64,000 nt of DNA. Source: Pelovirga terrestris (GTDB lineage: Bacteria; Desulfobacterota; Desulfuromonadia; Desulfuromonadales; Geopsychrobacteraceae). The position numbers and the translations under genes are program-made. Location of the stretch: positions 62,001-126,000 of the forward strand of contig NZ_JACWUN010000003.1 of the NCBI RefSeq assembly GCF_014773365.1. The letters run 5' to 3'. Below are positions 26,355 through 34,225 of the stretch, one piece after another (the first letter of the stretch is position 1; each line of letters opens with the position of its first letter). The notes beneath the pieces are model-generated. The model did no database searches and was not told the DNA's origin. It saw only the letters and a list, made by a program, of their open reading frames with translations.

Positions 26355-26800
26355 CAACGCCGGACAAGAACACCATAGCGGCGGTTGGCAACAGAGTCAC
26401 GCTTCATTATATCGGCACCCTCGATAATGGTGCCATCTTTGACAGCCGCGACAGCGATGACCCACTGACCTTTGTGGTGGGTGACGGCACCCTGTTCCCA
26501 GCTCTGGAGCAGGAAATTTGCACCATGCACTGTGGCCAGACCAGGAACATCCTGATCCCGGCGAACAAAGCGTACGGTCCGCGCAGCAATGACAATCTGC
26601 TCAAGATCGAACGATCACAATTCCCTCCGGATAAGATCCCGGAACCCGGCAAGCTACTGACCATCACCTTTAGCGACGGTGAACAGCGGATCATGCGCAT
26701 CATGGGATGCGATGACAGCAGCGTGACCCTCGACGCCAATCACCCCCTGGCCGGATGTGATCTGACCTTTGCTTTAACCCTGGTCGCCATAGATCACTAA
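26351..26800 (+). CDS. FKBP-type peptidyl-prolyl isomerase (SlyD-like)
   Basis: A 149-residue protein with a SlyD-like arrangement: FKBP strand GNRVTLHYIGTLDNGAIFDSR, an FVVGDGTLFPALEQEICTMHCGQTRNILIPANKAYG core (about residues 44-80), an inserted IF domain (about residues 88-130, FPPDKIPEPGKLLTI), and return to the FKBP fold (VTLDANHPLAGCDLTFALTLVAI). The histidine-rich metal tail of E. coli SlyD is absent. It is probably a prolyl isomerase/chaperone. It is the last gene of the glnK operon. A role in nitrogenase or DraT/DraG assembly is possible but not shown. Confidence 0.85.
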   Translation: MTTPDKNTIAAVGNRVTLHYIGTLDNGAIFDSRDSDDPLTFVVGDGTLFPALEQEICTMHCGQTRNILIPANKAYGPRSNDNLLKIERSQFPPDKIPEPGKLLTITFSDGEQRIMRIMGCDDSSVTLDANHPLAGCDLTFALTLVAIDH

Positions 26801-26963
26801 CAACATTCGTCAGCAAACTGCCCAGAAAGTAGGCAGGAAATCAACAATGGCGCCTCATTTCTAAGCAAAAGCGTTCACCTAGAGCGAACATCAAAATAGT
26901 TGAAATTTGCTTTTTCGTTCAAAATATCGAAACGTTAGATACGTACCCTATTGACATCAAAAG

Positions 26964-26981
26964 TTGGCACAACCTGTGCTT
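26964..26981 (+). promoter_or_regulatory. Sigma-54 promoter of nifH
   Basis: TTGGCAC-N5-TGTGCT has GG at 26966-26967 and GC at 26978-26979 (exact N10). It lies 477 bp before the nifH start, so the transcript has a leader of about 465 nt that includes the ANTAR hairpins and terminator. Upstream, GTTC-N9-GAAC (about 26883-26899) is a possible activator palindrome. I see no NifA-type TGT-N10-ACA site. Confidence 0.85.
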
Positions 26982-27001
26982 ATAAGCTGAGCATCACGAT
27001 G

Positions 27002-27050
27002 TCAGGCCGCTACATTGCAGTAGCTCGCACCTGACCGGTAAAGAAGCCCG
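27002..27050 (+). promoter_or_regulatory. Tandem ANTAR-type hexaloop hairpins in the nifH leader
   Basis: P1 is GCTAC-ATTGCA-GTAGC (27009-27024), a perfect five-pair stem with a six-base loop having A1 and G4, enclosed by TCAGG/CCTGA (27002-27006 with 27030-27034). P2 is CCGGT-AAAGAA-GCCCG (27035-27050), again with A1 and G4 in the loop and a stem of two G-C pairs plus wobble and end pairs. P2 uses the GCCCG that is also the 5' arm of the terminator at 27045-27096, so P2 and the terminator exclude each other. This is the known ANTAR antitermination layout; the ligand protein is probably the product of 23514-24077. Confidence 0.85.
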
Positions 27051-27096
27051 AAGGAATCCACATTAAGTGGTCATCCGTTCGGGCTTTGTTGTTTTT
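27045..27096 (+). terminator. Leader terminator upstream of nifH
   Basis: AGCCCGAA (27045-27052) pairs with TTCGGGCT (27078-27085), with an additional CCAC/GTGG stem at the tip, followed by the U-rich tract TTGTTGTTTTT. It lies 360 bp before nifH and downstream of the only evident promoter, so nifH expression requires read-through. Confidence 0.85.
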
Positions 27097-28336
<1,240 letters not shown>

Positions 28337-28354
28337 TCGGCAGGAATGGTTACT

Positions 28355-28420
28355 GTAGGGGCAGACCTCTGTGTCTGCCCGCCGTTGAGTACCAGTGCGA
28401 ACACACAGGTTCGCCCCTAC
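28355..28420. repeat. 66-bp GTAGGGGC palindromic element between nifH and nifD
   Basis: The element begins GTAGGGGC and ends GCCCCTAC, with the inverted match continuing imperfectly for about 20 bp (ACCT-TGTGT in both arms). It has no coding content. Related elements lie at 29921-30026 and 38036-38110 and a half-element at 32093-32115. Its hairpin could slow exonucleases and set nifH above nifDK in message amount. Confidence 0.75.
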
Positions 28421-28464
28421 GTCGGAACCATGGCAAACAAATAGAAATAGACAGGAGAAATCGT

Positions 28465-29910
28465 ATGGCTGATAAAATAAAAACCATAGACGGCATTACC
28501 ACCGAGGCCACTGAGGAATTGATCGAAGAAACCCTCGCGGCGATGCCGGAAAAAACACGAAAAAAACGCGCCTTGCACTTAGGTGCCAATGAGCCGACCT
28601 CGGCTACCTGTGCGGTAAAATCCAACAAAAAAGTGGTTCCCGGCATCATGAGTCAGCGTGGTTGTGCCTATGCCGGAGCCAAGGGAGTGGTCTGGGGACC
28701 AATCCGCGACATGGTCCATGTCTCCCACGGCCCCATCGGCTGCGGGGTCTACAGCTGGGGCACCCGGCGCAACCTGATGCAGGGGATTCCTGGAGTGACC
28801 TCCTTCCCTCTGGATTTCACTTCTGACTTCCAGGAGAAAGATATCGTTTACGGCGGTGATAAAAAACTCGAAAAACTGTTACGCGAAGCCGACGAACTGT
28901 TCCCGCTGAACAAGGGACTGTCGGTGCTTTCCGAGTGCCCGGTCGGGCTGATTGGAGATGACATCAATGCCGTCACCAAAAAGATGGAACAAGAGCTGGG
29001 CAAGTTTGTCGTTCCCTGCAACTGTGAGGGGTTTCGTGGCGTCAGCCAATCCTTGGGCCACCACATCTCCAACGACTCGATCCGCGATCATGTCATCGGC
29101 AAACGCGAATTTGCCGAACCTGCCGGGCCCTATGATATTGCTCTGATCGGTGATTACAACATCGGCGGCGATGTCTGGGCCGCCAAGCCGATCCTCGAAG
29201 AGATTGGACTCAATGTCAAGAGTGTCTGGACCGGTGATGGTGAAATCGAGAAAATTGCCGCGACCTATCAGGTCAAACTCAATCTGATCCATTGCTACCG
29301 CTCGATGAACTACATGTGCAAAGTGATGGAAGAAAAATGGGGAATCCCCTGGTTGGAATACAATTTCTTTGGACCGACCAAGATCGAAAAAAGCCTGCGC
29401 GAGATTGCCGAATTCTTTGACGATACCATCAAGGCCAATGTCGAAAAAGTCATCGCGAAGTACCGTCAGCACATGCAGGAGGTTATCGACGAGTATCGAC
29501 CACGCCTCGAAGGAAAAACCGCCATGCTCTTCGTCGGTGGTTTACGACCACGCCATACCATCGGTGCCTACGAGGATCTGGGTATTCAGATTACCGGCGC
29601 CGGTTACGAGTTCGCTCATCAGGACGACTATGACCGCACCAGTCCGGAGATGGCTAAAGGAACGCTGATTTATGACGATGTCTCGGAATTTGAGTTGGAG
29701 AAGTTTGTCGAAAAGATGAAGCCCGACCTGGTCGGCAGCGGCATCAAGGAAAAATACGTGTTCCAGAAGGCCGGCATCCCCTTCCGTCAGATGCACAGTT
29801 GGGATTACTCCGGTCCCTATCACGGCTACGAAGGATTTAAGATCTTTGCCCGCGATATCGACATGGCGATCAATTCACCGACCTGGAGCCTGGTCAAAGC
29901 ACCGTTTTGA
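28465..29910 (+). CDS. nifD: Nitrogenase molybdenum-iron protein alpha chain
   Basis: A 481-residue NifD of the molybdenum type. The P-cluster cysteines are C67 (QRGCAYAG), C93 (IGCGVYSWG) and C159 ([10 protein letters not shown]). The FeMo-co ligands are C277 ([10 protein letters not shown]) and H444 ([18 protein letters not shown]). The homocitrate-side and substrate-path residues around GVSQSLGHH are present. It forms the alpha2beta2 dinitrogenase with NifK. An ACAGGAGAAATCGT Shine-Dalgarno follows the palindromic element. Nothing suggests a V- or Fe-only enzyme: no vnfG/anfG gene is present. Confidence 0.98.
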   Translation: MADKIKTIDGITTEATEELIEETLAAMPEKTRKKRALHLGANEPTSATCAVKSNKKVVPGIMSQRGCAYAGAKGVVWGPIRDMVHVSHGPIGCGVYSWGTRRNLMQGIPGVTSFPLDFTSDFQEKDIVYGGDKKLEKLLREADELFPLNKGLSVLSECPVGLIGDDINAVTKKMEQELGKFVVPCNCEGFRGVSQSLGHHISNDSIRDHVIGKREFAEPAGPYDIALIGDYNIGGDVWAAKPILEEIGLNVKSVWTGDGEIEKIAATYQVKLNLIHCYRSMNYMCKVMEEKWGIPWLEYNFFGPTKIEKSLREIAEFFDDTIKANVEKVIAKYRQHMQEVIDEYRPRLEGKTAMLFVGGLRPRHTIGAYEDLGIQITGAGYEFAHQDDYDRTSPEMAKGTLIYDDVSEFELEKFVEKMKPDLVGSGIKEKYVFQKAGIPFRQMHSWDYSGPYHGYEGFKIFARDIDMAINSPTWSLVKAPF

Positions 29911-29920
29911 TCATGACGTT

Positions 29921-30026
29921 GTAGGGGCGTGATCAATCATGCCCTGACTCTATCTTCGGGCGCAATAAATTGCGCCCCTACAGGTCACCATGGATCAACC
30001 TCGGGCGCAATGAATTGTGCCCCTAC
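29921..30026. repeat. GTAGGGGC elements between nifD and nifK (one full, one half)
   Basis: A full element runs from GTAGGGGCGTGAT at 29921 to ATTGCGCCCCTAC ending at 29981. A second copy of only the right half (GGGCGCAATGAATTGTGCCCCTAC) ends at 30026. Each right half is itself a small palindrome (GGGCGCAAT/ATTGCGCCC). The nested halves suggest repeated insertion or duplication at this site. Confidence 0.75.
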
Positions 30027-30080
30027 GAAAAATAATATTCGCCGGCTCCCCTGCGAAGTCGACACACAAGGAGCAACATC

Positions 30081-31547
30081 ATGAGCACTACGACCGCCGT
30101 CAAGCCGATGACCGAACACTCGGCAGAAGAAATAGAACGGGTTAAAAACTGGATTAACAGTGAGGAATATAAAGAGAAAAACTTTGCCCGCGAAGCCCTG
30201 GTGATCAACCCGGCGCATGCCTGTCAACCGCTGGGCGCGCAGATGGTTGCCCATGGATTTGAGGGGTCTCTGCCCTTTATTCACGGTTCGCAAGGCTGCG
30301 CTTCCTATTTCCGCAGTACCTTCAGTCGTCACTTTCGTGAACCGGCCAGCGCAACCAGCGATGCCATGACCGAAGACGGTGCGGTCTTCGGTGGCCAGAA
30401 CAACCTGTTTGAAGGGTTGGAAAACGCCTACGCCCTCTATAAGCCGGCGATCATACCGGTGTTCACCACCTGCATGCCCGAGGTAATTGGTGATGACCTG
30501 AACGCCTTTATCACTAATGCCAAGAATAAAGGGCACATTCCGGCGGATCTGCCGACCCCCTACGCCAACACTCCAAGTTTTAACGGCACCCACATCAACG
30601 GTTATGACAGCATGCTCAAGGCGATGCTGGAGTATCTGACCGAAGGGAAAAAGAACGAGGCGGGCGCTAACGGCACCCTCAACCTGATTCCCGGCTTTGA
30701 TGGCAACACCGGCAATCTGCGCGAGTATAAAAAGTACCTTGACGCCATGGCTATCCCTTACACCATGCTCGCCGATATTTCCGATGTCTTTGATTCGGTC
30801 TGCGACGGCACCTACCGCATGTACAGTGGCGGCACGCCCCTCGCTGCAGCAGCGGACTCCATCAACGCACAGGCCACCGTGTCGCTGATGAAGTATTCCA
30901 CCTTAAACACCATGAAATCAGTCGAAGCAAATTTTATCGGTGTCACTAAAACCCTGCCGCTGCCCATGGGAATTCGCAGGACCGATGAGTTTCTGATAGC
31001 CCTGAGCGAACTATTCGATAAGCCGATCCCGGCGGAACTCAAAGCCGAACGGGGTCGCGCCGTTGATGCCATGACCGACGCCCATCAGTATATCCATGGC
31101 AAAAAATTCGCCGTCGCCGGGGATCCTGATTACCTCCTCGGCATCGTTTCCTTCCTGCTGGAGATGGGGGCCATTCCCTATCACATCCTCTGTTCCCGCT
31201 CGAATAAGAAGTTCAAAAAAGAGATGGAGGCCCTGCTCGCCACCTCTCCACTTTACGGCGCTCAGGGAACCGTTTATGTCAACAAGGATTTGTGGCATAT
31301 GCGCAGCCTGTGCATGACCGATCCGGTTGATGCCATTATCGGTGACACCCATGCCAAATGGGTTGCCCGTGACGCGAAAATTCCTCTGTTCCGGGTCGGT
31401 TTCCCGATCATGGACCGGGTCAATCTGCATCGTAGTCCGGTCATTGGTTATCAAGGCGCTGTTAATCTGTTGACCATGATCGTCAATAAATTCCTCGATA
31501 CGGTAGACGAGACCTGTGAGGATCAGTGGTTCGAGATGATGCGTTAA
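30081..31547 (+). CDS. nifK: Nitrogenase molybdenum-iron protein beta chain
   Basis: A 488-residue NifK. The P-cluster cysteines are C48 (AHACQPLGAQM), C73 (SQGCASYFRS) and C131 (TTCMPEVIGDD). Further landmarks are SATSDAMTEDGAVFGGQNNL and the C-terminal GFPIMDRVNLHRSPVIGYQGA. It partners NifD in dinitrogenase. The short N terminus resembles clostridial/deltaproteobacterial forms more than the long Azotobacter form. An ACAAGGAGCAACATC Shine-Dalgarno precedes the ATG, after the palindromic elements. Confidence 0.98.
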   Translation: MSTTTAVKPMTEHSAEEIERVKNWINSEEYKEKNFAREALVINPAHACQPLGAQMVAHGFEGSLPFIHGSQGCASYFRSTFSRHFREPASATSDAMTEDGAVFGGQNNLFEGLENAYALYKPAIIPVFTTCMPEVIGDDLNAFITNAKNKGHIPADLPTPYANTPSFNGTHINGYDSMLKAMLEYLTEGKKNEAGANGTLNLIPGFDGNTGNLREYKKYLDAMAIPYTMLADISDVFDSVCDGTYRMYSGGTPLAAAADSINAQATVSLMKYSTLNTMKSVEANFIGVTKTLPLPMGIRRTDEFLIALSELFDKPIPAELKAERGRAVDAMTDAHQYIHGKKFAVAGDPDYLLGIVSFLLEMGAIPYHILCSRSNKKFKKEMEALLATSPLYGAQGTVYVNKDLWHMRSLCMTDPVDAIIGDTHAKWVARDAKIPLFRVGFPIMDRVNLHRSPVIGYQGAVNLLTMIVNKFLDTVDETCEDQWFEMMR

Positions 31548-31558
31548 GGAAAAAAGCG

Positions 31559-31665
31559 ATCTCACGCAAAGCCGCGAAGGCGCAAAGAAGAAATACCCCA
31601 TGATGAGTTTTTGTCTTTCTTTGCGACTTTGCGCCTTGAGTGTGCACAGGAAACGAGCGTGAGAT
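31559..31665. repeat. 107-bp inverted-repeat element after nifK
   Basis: The ends ATCTCACGC (31559-31567) and GCGTGAGAT (31657-31665) are perfect inverted repeats, with inner matching CGCAAAG and CTTTGCG segments. It lies between nifK and the NifX-like gene, has no coding content, and is of a different type from the GTAGGGGC elements. It probably is a non-autonomous mobile remnant. Confidence 0.65.
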
Positions 31666-31732
31666 TGGTTTGCCTATGACCCGAATCAGGCGCTTCGACA
31701 TTATCGACACCAGAAGAAAGCGAGGATTGCAC

Positions 31733-32104
31733 ATGAATGTTGCATTTGCCAGCACCGACAAAATTCACATCGATGAACATTTCGGGCGGGCGGAAGAATT
31801 CATGATCTGGAAGGTTGGCCCGGACACGGCAAGCTTCAACGGTATTGTCCAGGTCAGCACTTCCGGCGCTGATGAAGCCGATCGCATCGAATCCCGCTGT
31901 GCCGGTCTGGCCGACTGTGCCCTGGTCTATGTCGCGGAGATCGGTGGGCCGGCAGCGGCACGTCTGGTTGCCAAGAAGATTCATCCGATCAAAAGCAAAA
32001 CCAAAGCTCCAATCAGTGACACCATCGAACAACTCCAGGAAGTGCTGCGCGGCAGCCCACCACCCTGGTTGCGAAAAGCCCTATTAAAAGATGTAGGGGT
32101 TTGA
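31733..32104 (+). CDS. nifX: NifX-family iron-molybdenum cofactor carrier
   Basis: A 123-residue protein of the NifX/NafY/NifB-C-terminal family that binds FeMo-co or its precursor NifB-co. MNVAFASTDKIHIDEHFGRAEEFMIW is the diagnostic N-terminal strand, and DCALVYVAEIGGPAAARLVAKKIHPIK the central part. GAGGATTGCAC precedes the ATG at 31733. The last codons (KDVGV and the stop) are supplied by a GTAGGGGT half-element. It could equally be a NafY-like chaperone of apo-NifDK; the gene order after nifK favours NifX. Confidence 0.85.
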   Translation: MNVAFASTDKIHIDEHFGRAEEFMIWKVGPDTASFNGIVQVSTSGADEADRIESRCAGLADCALVYVAEIGGPAAARLVAKKIHPIKSKTKAPISDTIEQLQEVLRGSPPPWLRKALLKDVGV

Positions 32105-32136
32105 TTCATCACGCCTTTGGATAAACAACCAGCAAT

Positions 32137-32225
32137 GATCACGTCGGGGGTGTTTGAATGCAGCGGGGACTGTTTGAGGCGATAGCCGAGTTTTTCCCGC
32201 AAATGAAAATACCCCCGACGTGATC
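32137..32225. repeat. 89-bp element with perfect 15-bp terminal inverted repeats
   Basis: GATCACGTCGGGGGT (32137-32151) and ACCCCCGACGTGATC (32211-32225) match at all 15 positions. The interior contains its own CGGGGAC/TTTTCCCGC pairing and GGCGATAGCC. No open frame. It lies between the NifX-like gene and fdxB and looks like a miniature inverted-repeat element. Confidence 0.75.
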
Positions 32226-32275
32226 CCCAAACATCTATCATTGAAACATTTTAAAAAATCACAAGGAGAAATCTC

Positions 32276-32545
32276 ATGGCCTTTATTACCGGAATCACCA
32301 AAGGTGGAAGCACCTGGACCCCGACCTTCGTCGAAGGCATCGATCACGACAAGTGCATCGGCTGCGGCCGCTGTTACAAAGCCTGCTCCCGCAAAGTGCT
32401 GGCACCGCTGGATATTGAAGACGAAGAAAACTACAGCACCCGCATGGTCATGGAGGTCGTGGCCGAAGACAACTGTATCGGCTGTGCCGCTTGTGGCGTC
32501 GCCTGTCCAAAGAAATGTTTCAGTTTTGCCCCAATGGCGGCATAG
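32276..32545 (+). CDS. fdxB: Nif-specific 2[4Fe-4S] ferredoxin (ferredoxin III)
   Basis: An 89-residue ferredoxin. The first cluster motif is CIGCGRCYKAC (CX2CX2CX3C near residues 27-37), the second CIGCAACGVACPKKC near residues 69-83. The starting segment and spacing match the nif-associated ferredoxin III (FdxB/FdxN-like) group. It is a low-potential electron carrier for nitrogenase or for NifB/FeMo-co synthesis. A CACAAGGAGAAATCTC Shine-Dalgarno precedes the ATG. It lies between two NifX-like genes. Confidence 0.92.
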   Translation: MAFITGITKGGSTWTPTFVEGIDHDKCIGCGRCYKACSRKVLAPLDIEDEENYSTRMVMEVVAEDNCIGCAACGVACPKKCFSFAPMAA

Positions 32546-32584
32546 CAGGAGCTTAAACCCTCGGCTGTACAAGGAGAACATCTG

Positions 32585-32965
32585 ATGCGCATTGCCGTCA
32601 CATCCAAATCAGGGACCGAGGTTGACCAGCACTTTGGTCACGCCCGACGCTTTCTGATATATGACTACCGCAGCCACAATCCGGAACAAATTAGTGAAGT
32701 TGAAGTGGAAAAATACTGTTCCTTCGATCCGGATCACCCGTTTCGCCATCGCCAGTTCGATGCCATTGTCGATGCCATCAAAGGATGTAAGGCTGTCGTC
32801 ACCGCCCAGATCGGTGAACTGCCCAAAATGGAGTTGGAAAAAATTGGTATTCGTCCGGTCATCGCCTCAGGACCCATCCTTGAGGCCCTGAAGCTTGCCC
32901 ACGACAGTATCTGCGGCGGTCAGTGCAAAGGCAGCATGCGAACAGGGCAAGATTGTCCGCATTGA
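32585..32965 (+). CDS. NifX/NafY-type cofactor-binding protein
   Basis: A 126-residue member of the dinitrogenase iron-molybdenum cofactor family. MRIAVTSKSGTEVDQHFGHARRFLIYDY is the diagnostic N terminus, and CKAVVTAQIGELPKMELEKIGIRPVIASG the core. It ends in a cysteine- and histidine-containing tail (CGGQCKGSMRTGQDCPH) that could hold metal. It resembles the C-terminal domain of long NifB proteins, and the NifB encoded next lacks that domain, so this may be the detached partner. ACAAGGAGAACATCTG precedes the ATG. Confidence 0.85.
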   Translation: MRIAVTSKSGTEVDQHFGHARRFLIYDYRSHNPEQISEVEVEKYCSFDPDHPFRHRQFDAIVDAIKGCKAVVTAQIGELPKMELEKIGIRPVIASGPILEALKLAHDSICGGQCKGSMRTGQDCPH

Positions 32966-33098
32966 TAACGTTGATAGTATGATTTGTCAGTGGATCAATC
33001 TTATGGCAGCTTTTTTAATTATGCCTAAATTTTAAGCAGTTTTATTGCAGGGCATCACAGTGCATTAATCAAATCGACTGTTTTTATCTGTCTGATGC

Positions 33099-33116
33099 TT
33101 GGCACATAATATGCTA
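33099..33116 (+). promoter_or_regulatory. Sigma-54 promoter of nifB
   Basis: TTGGCAC-N5-TATGCT has GG at 33101-33102 and GC at 33113-33114, the exact N10 spacing. It lies 180 bp before nifB, and the leader contains the ANTAR hairpins and terminator. The rest of the 313-bp gap upstream of it is AT-rich with no gene. Confidence 0.85.
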
Positions 33117-33142
33117 AACAGATAATCATTAATCCATTAAAC

Positions 33143-33189
33143 AAAAGTGGTTACGTTGATGTAGCACTTTTACCCAAGGCACAGTCGCC
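33143..33189 (+). promoter_or_regulatory. Tandem ANTAR-type hexaloop hairpins in the nifB leader
   Basis: P1 is AAAAGT-g-GTTAC, loop GTTGAT, then GTAGC-ACTTTT (33143-33171): an eleven-pair stem with a one-base bulge and a six-base loop with G at position 4 (but G, not A, at position 1). The inner stem is nearly the same as in nifH P1. P2 is GGC-ACAGTC-GCC (33178-33189), loop A1 and G4. P2 overlaps the 5' arm of the terminator that starts at 33187, so they compete. Confidence 0.8.
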
Positions 33190-33222
33190 CCGAAACTCAT
33201 CATGAGTTCTCGGGGCTTTTTT
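33187..33222 (+). terminator. Leader terminator upstream of nifB
   Basis: GCCCCGA (33187-33193) pairs with TCGGGGC (33210-33216). The inner AACTCAT/ATGAGTT also pair, giving an almost continuous 14-pair stem, and TTTTTT follows. It lies 57 bp before the nifB start. Confidence 0.9.
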
Positions 33223-33278
33223 ATCACGGGCCAGGCAACGGCGCTTTCCCTAACCAATTTTCAACCAAGGAGAGACTT

Positions 33279-34151
33279 ATGGCGACCGGTTGCCCGATGA
33301 TGACAGCTACAAAGATTTCCGACCACCCCTGCTTCGGCGGTGATCACAGCAAAGCCGGGCGTATCCACCTGCCGGTAGCCCCCGGCTGTAATATTAAATG
33401 CGGTTTCTGTGAACGCCGCTTTGACTGTGTCAACGAAAGTCGTCCCGGCGTGACCAGTCGGGTACTGACGCCGGAACAAGCGCTGGCGCGCGTGCGCCTG
33501 GTCAAAAGACACATGGAGATGAAGGGTGGTGCCGAACTGAAGGTTGTCGGCATCGCCGGCCCCGGTGACCCGTTAGACAATCCCAAAACCTTTAGCGCCT
33601 TTGATCTGGTCCGCAAGGAATTCCCGGAGATGAAGCTGTGCCTGTCAACCAACGGTCTGTTGCTGCCGCAGTCGGTGAATAAAATCATCGCTGCCGGGGT
33701 GACCAGCCTGACCATCACCATGAATGCCCTTACCCCACAAACCGGGGCAAAAGTCTATGAATGGGTGCGGCATGAGGGCAAAAAGCTTAAGGGAGAAGAA
33801 GGCGCGGCCATCCTGTTGCACAATCAGCTGGAGGGGTTACGTCTGGCAACAGCAGCAGGACTGATCGTCAAGATCAACCATGTCTATATCCCCGAGATCA
33901 ATGACCACGAAACCCTGGAGCTGGCCATCAAGGTGCGCGAACTGGGAGCACAGATGATGAACATCACTCCGGTCATCCCGGTTGGCATGTTCAGGGACGT
34001 TATCCCCCCGACGGCACTGACCATGGACATGGTGCGCAACCAGGCCGAGCTCATCCTCTCCCAGGCCCGCCACTGCAAACAATGCCGCGCCGATGCCGCC
34101 GGTGTGGTTGGTCAGGATATTGATCTGGAGATGCTGGAGGGGGGGAAATAA
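33279..34151 (+). CDS. nifB: FeMo-cofactor biosynthesis radical-SAM protein NifB
   Basis: A 290-residue NifB. The radical-SAM cluster motif is CNIKCGFC (CX3CX2C, residues about 40-47), followed by the NifB-specific ERRFDCVNESRPGVTS. KVVGIAGPGDPL and LSTNGLLLP are conserved core strands, and the C-terminal CKQCRADAAGVVG carries further cysteines. It makes NifB-co (an 8Fe-9S-C precursor). It is the short form without a fused NifX domain; separate NifX-like proteins are encoded just upstream. CAAGGAGAGACTT precedes the ATG. Expression depends on sigma-54 and the ANTAR-controlled terminator. Confidence 0.97.
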   Translation: MATGCPMMTATKISDHPCFGGDHSKAGRIHLPVAPGCNIKCGFCERRFDCVNESRPGVTSRVLTPEQALARVRLVKRHMEMKGGAELKVVGIAGPGDPLDNPKTFSAFDLVRKEFPEMKLCLSTNGLLLPQSVNKIIAAGVTSLTITMNALTPQTGAKVYEWVRHEGKKLKGEEGAAILLHNQLEGLRLATAAGLIVKINHVYIPEINDHETLELAIKVRELGAQMMNITPVIPVGMFRDVIPPTALTMDMVRNQAELILSQARHCKQCRADAAGVVGQDIDLEMLEGGK

Positions 34152-34176
34152 AGCGCAGCGGGGCAATTGAGATAAC

Positions 34177-34225
34177 GGTTCACGGTTCACGGTTCACGGT
34201 TCACGGTTCACGGTTCACGGTTCAC
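34177..34225. repeat. Seven tandem copies of GGTTCAC
   Basis: Seven uninterrupted identical heptamers (GGTTCAC) fill 49 bp between nifB and the convergent NifU-NifQ gene. The last copies encode, on the minus strand, the stop codon of that gene (CCG TGA). The array could vary in copy number by slippage; gain or loss of units beyond the stop would not affect the protein. Confidence 0.95.
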
